A DNA stretch of 64,000 nucleotides from a bacterium (GTDB lineage: Bacteria > Electryoneota > B3-LCP), in NCBI GenBank assembly GCA_026394195.1, contig JAPKYS010000010.1, positions 62,001-126,000 on the forward strand, given 5' to 3'. Positions within the stretch are counted from its first letter, which is position 1. Every line of letters starts with the position of its first letter. The notes beneath the pieces are model-generated. The model saw only the letters and a program-made list of their open reading frames with translations, searched no databases and was not told the DNA's origin. This document shows positions 60,211-64,000 of this stretch, in pieces. Both the position numbers and the translations under genes were made by a program.

Positions 60211-61584
60211 TTACGGCTTCTCTATCCTCAGGTCTTCCAACTTCTTGTAGAAATGCGTGCGGTTGATCCCTAATTCATCCGCGGTCTGGGCGACATTCCA
60301 CTCATTCTTGGCTAATCGGGCAATGATGACCTTGCGCTGGAAATCCTGCGTCGCATCCCGCAGCGAGGGGAAATCGTCTGCATATTTGGCTCCTTGATTC
60401 TGCTGCAAGGCCAGGTTGACGTCATCGCCGGAAATGACGGCGGATTCGCTGAAAATGCAGATATATTCGATGATGGACTTCAGTTGCCGAACATTGCCGG
60501 GCCAATCGCTAAGAGTGAGAGCTATCACTGCTTCTGCTGAAAATTCTTTTGCTGCCAGACCGTTGTCTTCCTGACAACGCCGCAGGAATTCTGCTGCCAA
60601 TATAGGAATGTCCTCAGGCCGCTCTTTCAAAGGGGGGATTTCGATTTTCACGGTGGAAAGGCGATAATACAGGTCTTCGCGGAAGGTTCCTTGACTGACC
60701 ATCGCTTGCAGGTCTTTATTGGTGGCTGAAATCATCCGGACGTCCACTTTGTAGGGTTGGTCCGATCCGATCGGGCTGATCTCCCCATCTTCCAGTACCC
60801 GCAGCAATTTCGCCTGAGCGGACGGATCCAGATCCCCGATCTCGTCTAAGAAAATGGTCCCGCCATCGGCTTGTGCGAATTTACCTGACTGGTCTTTAAT
60901 CGCTCCGGTGAACGACCCCTTGCGGTGTCCAAACAGCTCGCTCTCGATCAATTCACGGGGGATGGCGGCGCAGTTAATCTTGAGGTATTTTTGATGGGAG
61001 CGCAGGCTGGCCTGGTGCACGGCTCGAGCCACCAGTTCCTTCCCCGCTCCAGTAGGACCGATGATCAAGACCTGACTTTGGGTGGGAGCGCATTTCATCA
61101 AGCGACGAATCACATTCTTGATCGCAGGGGATACTCCGATGATGCGAAACTGAGCCTTGATCTGATCCTGAAGCAGGTTCCGCTGACGGCGCAATTCCAC
61201 CAGGTCCAGAGCATTACGCAGCGGGATCATCAGCGAATTCAAGGAGACTGGCTTCTCCAGGAAATCGTAAGCGCCCTGCTTGATGGCTTCCACCGCCCGT
61301 TTGATCTTGCCTTCGCCAGTCAGCACAATCACCGGCAGTTCCGGGTGTATTTCCCGCAGTCCGGTTAAAATCTGCAGGAGATTAGTATCGTCAACGTCGG
61401 GCAATTTAAGATCCAACAGCACGAGATCGAAGGATTCCTTAGCCGCTTTGCGCAGAGCCTCCTGGCCGCGATAGACCGGGAAGACCTCCAGCCCGATCTG
61501 GCTCAGCTCGTCCTTCAGGAAGTTAGAGAAGTTCAGGTCGTCTTCGACTAAGAGTAGGCGCATGCCTTGATATTTGCTATCCAT
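60211..61584 (-). CDS. NtrC-family sigma-54-dependent response regulator
   Basis: 457 residues. The receiver domain is [13 protein letters not shown] with phospho-acceptor D58 ([10 protein letters not shown]) and K111 in LEKPVSL. The AAA+ domain has Walker A GPTGAGKE (176-183), the sigma-54 contact loop GSFTGA (223-228, the GAFTGA position) and Walker [14 protein letters not shown] Fis-type HTH ends the protein ([20 protein letters not shown]). It activates sigma-54 promoters by ATP hydrolysis when phosphorylated. It overlaps the kinase gene by 8 bases, so the pair is one operon. Confidence 0.96.
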   Translation of the reverse strand: MDSKYQGMRLLLVEDDLNFSNFLKDELSQIGLEVFPVYRGQEALRKAAKESFDLVLLDLKLPDVDDTNLLQILTGLREIHPELPVIVLTGEGKIKRAVEAIKQGAYDFLEKPVSLNSLMIPLRNALDLVELRRQRNLLQDQIKAQFRIIGVSPAIKNVIRRLMKCAPTQSQVLIIGPTGAGKELVARAVHQASLRSHQKYLKINCAAIPRELIESELFGHRKGSFTGAIKDQSGKFAQADGGTIFLDEIGDLDPSAQAKLLRVLEDGEISPIGSDQPYKVDVRMISATNKDLQAMVSQGTFREDLYYRLSTVKIEIPPLKERPEDIPILAAEFLRRCQEDNGLAAKEFSAEAVIALTLSDWPGNVRQLKSIIEYICIFSESAVISGDDVNLALQQNQGAKYADDFPSLRDATQDFQRKVIIARLAKNEWNVAQTADELGINRTHFYKKLEDLRIEKP

Positions 61585-63184
61585 GAGACTCCTCTTCCTG
61601 CTTTACCGCCGGTAAAATGATCGTAATTTTCGTGCCGATACCTTCGCGGGACTTGATATGGATCTGACCGTGATGATCTTCGATGATGCGACGCACCACG
61701 AACAGGCCTAAACCTGTGCCTTCCGGAGATTTGCTGACATACGGTTGGAAGACCTTTTCGATCATTTCCGGCGACATCCCTTTGCCGCTGTCTTCCACTT
61801 CAATAATTGCCTGATAAATCACTTGTTGATTTTCTGTGGATAGTTCTTCCGCTCCGAAGGTAGTCAGACCCAGAATACCTTTGCCATCCATCGCCTTGAT
61901 TGCGTTGTCAAATAAATTTTCCAATACAACCTGCATCAGGGTCGGATCCATTTTGACCGAGAGATCGGGTTGGAAATCGGTGGTCAGGGTAATCTCTTCG
62001 GGGAGCCGTATCTTATAGCTTTGCAAGAAACGATCCAAAAACTCGGAAAGCGAGGTGAGAGAAAAAGTGGGTGCTTCAATTTTCAGGAATTGTAAAAAGG
62101 CGCGCGAAGAATCGATCAGCCGCTTGATTTCCCGGATGGCTCCATCCACATAATTATCCGCCCGCTTTTCCGCTTCCGGCGGTAATTTACTCTGGTACTC
62201 CTGTTGAATGCGTTCCAGGCACATCAAAATGGTGGACAGGGGTGTTTTAATCTGATGCGTCATCCTTTGCGCCAGAAATACCCAGGAAGCAGTCTGTTTT
62301 GAATGATTATCATCGCTCGCTGGCTGTATTTGAAGGAGCGTCTTCTTCCAATAAAGAATGGACAATCCGGCGCTGGTCAAGAGCAGCAAGATCGCTGCAG
62401 CCAGGAAGTAATTCCGCTGAGTTTTTACAGGTGATGGGATGTGCTTATAGGAGTTGGACTCGCCATCCGAAAGTTTCACCCATTTAGCTTTATGAATAGT
62501 ACCGTGGTGCTGTCCGGCTGATTCATCGTAAATCTTGTCGCCTTTCCCTTCGTCAAAATGCCAGAGAGCGATGGTTTGGCGATTATTATCAAAGAAATCT
62601 TTCGGTATGAAATTATCTGTATAGCGGCAACACCTCGAAATCCGCACTTCATCGATCATTCCATTGAGGTTTCGATTCATATACGATCCATTTTGCCCTC
62701 CTATCGTCAGAGGTTGATGAACACTGACAACATGGGCTTCTTCCGGAATCTCATTCACCAGTTTACCATCTAAAAACAACCTGTGATATTTGCCGTCACA
62801 GGTCAGCGCCAGATGATACCACCGATCCAGAATCGGCGAAAAAGGAGCAGGACATCCATTTCCAATTATCCGCGTTGGCAATTGTTCAGAAAAAGGCTCA
62901 TTAAGCCCTATCGCCCAGCCTCCATCTGTATTGTCGTGAAAAGCGGTAAGCGTAGATAAAAGTTTCGGTTGATCATTTTCATGCGGTCCATGCACCGTGA
63001 ACCAGCATTCAATCGTGAAAGGACCCGGCAGGTCGAAATCCGGCGAATACGGCACAGTCACATAGGCGTCGCATTCCGGCCCGAAGGAAAGGCAGCAGGA
63101 AGCGGCGTGGGTCCTTACTACCGCCAGGAAAAAGATTAGAAGGGTTAGAAGAACCTTAGATGGACTTCCCGGGATTTTGTTCAT
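61577..63184 (-). CDS. Sensor histidine kinase with a periplasmic LamG/jelly-roll domain
   Basis: 535 residues. A signal peptide ends near RTHAAS. The periplasmic domain (about 30-235) is a LamG/concanavalin-like jelly roll (AYVTVPYSPDFDLPGPFTIE, LDRWYHLALTCDGKYHRLFL, NGMIDEVRISRCCRYTDN and the final LWHFDEGKGDKIYDES). One transmembrane helix (259-278) leads to a HisKA domain with H310 (MTHQIKTPLSTI) and an HATPase with DNAIKAMDGKG, VEDSGKGMSP and GTGLGLFVVRRIIEDHHG. No PAS or HAMP domain is seen. The sensor probably binds a carbohydrate and phosphorylates the NtrC-type partner. Confidence 0.94.
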   Translation of the reverse strand: MNKIPGSPSKVLLTLLIFFLAVVRTHAASCCLSFGPECDAYVTVPYSPDFDLPGPFTIECWFTVHGPHENDQPKLLSTLTAFHDNTDGGWAIGLNEPFSEQLPTRIIGNGCPAPFSPILDRWYHLALTCDGKYHRLFLDGKLVNEIPEEAHVVSVHQPLTIGGQNGSYMNRNLNGMIDEVRISRCCRYTDNFIPKDFFDNNRQTIALWHFDEGKGDKIYDESAGQHHGTIHKAKWVKLSDGESNSYKHIPSPVKTQRNYFLAAAILLLLTSAGLSILYWKKTLLQIQPASDDNHSKQTASWVFLAQRMTHQIKTPLSTILMCLERIQQEYQSKLPPEAEKRADNYVDGAIREIKRLIDSSRAFLQFLKIEAPTFSLTSLSEFLDRFLQSYKIRLPEEITLTTDFQPDLSVKMDPTLMQVVLENLFDNAIKAMDGKGILGLTTFGAEELSTENQQVIYQAIIEVEDSGKGMSPEMIEKVFQPYVSKSPEGTGLGLFVVRRIIEDHHGQIHIKSREGIGTKITIILPAVKQEEESHG

Positions 63185-63254
63185 GTTGTCAAATTAAATT
63201 AACTTTTAGGTGATTTCAAGTTCTTTTTGCATCTCTTCACAACGACATGACCAT

Positions 63255-63270
63255 AGCAAAGGATATGCCA
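63255..63270 (-). promoter_or_regulatory. Candidate sigma-54 promoter of the kinase/regulator operon
   Basis: On the minus strand TGGCAT-ATCCT-TTGCT, one mismatch to consensus, 70 bases before the kinase ATG. It suggests autoregulation. Confidence 0.55.
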
Positions 63271-63287
63271 TTGACTTCACCCTCCCC

Positions 63288-63316
63288 TTGACTCGGACGC
63301 GAATTTGTGTTATCTT
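63288..63316 (+). promoter_or_regulatory. Primary-sigma promoter for metV
   Basis: TTGACT at 63288-63293, 17-base spacer, TATCTT at 63311-63316, about 60 bases before the GTG at 63377. Confidence 0.55.
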
Positions 63317-63376
63317 TACTATCAAACTACATTCGCCCGGGAAATCTCGTATCACCGTGAAAACTCAGATACTCCC

Positions 63377-64000
63377 GTGATCATCACCGAGAAAAAACCG
63401 TTAGCTGAAATTCTGGAGAACCTGCAGGGATTCGATAAGGTCTTCCTGGTGGGTTGCGCCGACTGCGCCGCGCTGGCTCAGACCGGCGGCGAAAAGGAGC
63501 TGGAATCCCTCAGCATCAAGCTGACTCAGGCAGGCAAGGAAGTCGTGGGGACGCTGCTGTCGGAAGGTCCCTGCCACAACCTGCGCATCCGCCAGGAGCT
63601 GCGCGGGCAGAACGGTGAAGTTGCTCAAGCGGACGCTATGGTGGTGCTCGCCTGCGGAGCCGGCGTACAAGCGGTCGCTGAACTCCAGCAGCAGCCGGTC
63701 TTCCCCGGCTTGAATTCGCTTTTCTTAGGCAATGTCAAGCGGTACGGCTGGTTCGAAGAGCGCTGTTCCACCTGCGGCGAGTGCATCATCGCCGACACCG
63801 GAGGCATCTGTCCGGTGACTCGCTGCGCCAAGGCGCTGGTCAACGGCCCCTGCGGAGGATCGAAGGACGGCATGTGCGAAGTCGGCGGCGGGCGCGAATG
63901 CGTCTGGGCGCTGATCATGACCAAGCTGACGGAGCAGGGTCGCACCCACTTGCTGGACAAATACCAGACCATGAAGGACTACGAGCGCTCCATCAAGCCC
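63377..64000 (+). CDS. metV: MetV-like methylenetetrahydrofolate reductase C-terminal/zinc-binding protein (partial)
   Basis: 208 codons from GTG 63377, open at the window end; a TGA in another frame rules out the upstream GTG at 63357. VFLVGCADCAALAQTGGEKE, LSEGPCHN, MVVLACGAGVQAVAE and a Cys-rich end (CSTCGECIIADTGGICPVTR, KALVNGPCGGS, MCEV, RECVW) are the MetV/MTHFR_C pattern. MetV supports MetF in the methyl branch of the Wood-Ljungdahl pathway in acetogens and relatives. No Shine-Dalgarno is clear. A metF gene may follow outside the window. Confidence 0.85.
   Translation, partial: MIITEKKPLAEILENLQGFDKVFLVGCADCAALAQTGGEKELESLSIKLTQAGKEVVGTLLSEGPCHNLRIRQELRGQNGEVAQADAMVVLACGAGVQAVAELQQQPVFPGLNSLFLGNVKRYGWFEERCSTCGECIIADTGGICPVTRCAKALVNGPCGGSKDGMCEVGGGRECVWALIMTKLTEQGRTHLLDKYQTMKDYERSIKP

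Overview
The window looks like a chromosomal segment of a Gram-negative bacterium of the FCB superphylum (Bacteroidetes/Chlorobi relatives and neighbouring candidate phyla). Three large secreted proteins end in the YPNPFNP-type C-terminal sorting domain of the type IX secretion system. There is a patatin/Omp85-type outer-membrane protein. Base composition is moderate, and intergenic DNA is crowded with short hairpin repeats of the kind seen in uncultured candidate phyla. I cannot name a genus. TGA is a normal stop here: many ATGA start/stop overlaps use it.

Layout. 1-7 kb: end of a membrane protein, a cobalamin-binding radical SAM gene framed by a dispersed hairpin repeat, then small genes (DUF4234, DUF4160, DinB-like, a secreted protein, TPR, carboxymuconolactone-decarboxylase-like). 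7-15 kb: chaperones dnaK and clpB, separated by a cytochrome b5-like gene, a VOC-family gene, a repeat-dense island and an AT-rich DUF5677-like gene broken by an in-frame TGA. 15-26 kb: KamA-family radical SAM enzyme, a frameshifted cupin, a BadF/NAGK-type kinase with a glycosyltransferase, the patatin transporter, a pair of small regulator-like genes that share a C-terminal motif, and an SBBP beta-propeller type IX cargo. 26.4-37.6 kb: a tightly packed ten-gene operon, which I consider the most novel part of the window. 37.8-53.1 kb: tRNA-Pro(GGG) and, on the minus strand, the conserved translation/RNA supercluster rimP-nusA-infB-rbfA-nrnA-truB-ribF-rpsO-pnp, continuing into an M16 peptidase, an aminotransferase, dut, an NTF2-like gene, a polysaccharide deacetylase and a MerR regulator. 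53-64 kb: a TPR membrane protein, two more type IX cargoes, a small secreted Pro/Gly/Tyr-rich protein, a LamG-sensor histidine kinase with an NtrC-type regulator, and the start of metV.

The ten-gene operon (26474-37646) combines a B12-type radical SAM enzyme, a molybdopterin oxidoreductase with an N-terminal [4Fe-4S] motif, a TIM-barrel isomerase, three radical SAM/SPASM enzymes, two methyltransferases, a sugar-1-phosphate/phosphocholine-type nucleotidyltransferase and a CDP-alcohol phosphatidyltransferase with its full catalytic motif. Most junctions overlap. The simplest reading is a pathway that builds an unusual alcohol-phosphate head group or small molecule, modifies it by radical and methyl-transfer chemistry, activates it as a CDP derivative and attaches it to a lipid or second alcohol. 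No precursor peptide and no product are visible.

Regulation. Sigma-54 (-24/-12) elements lie upstream of the small secreted protein (exact consensus), the beta-helix type IX cargo (exact consensus), the histidine kinase/regulator operon (one mismatch) and dnaK (one mismatch). The window encodes the matching activator, so a LamG-sensing, sigma-54-dependent surface-protein regulon is a concrete hypothesis. Primary-sigma promoters with TTGACT or TTGATT at -35 and 17-base spacing are visible upstream of the ten-gene operon, the patatin gene (apparently leaderless) and metV. A terminator-like hairpin sits directly before rimP.
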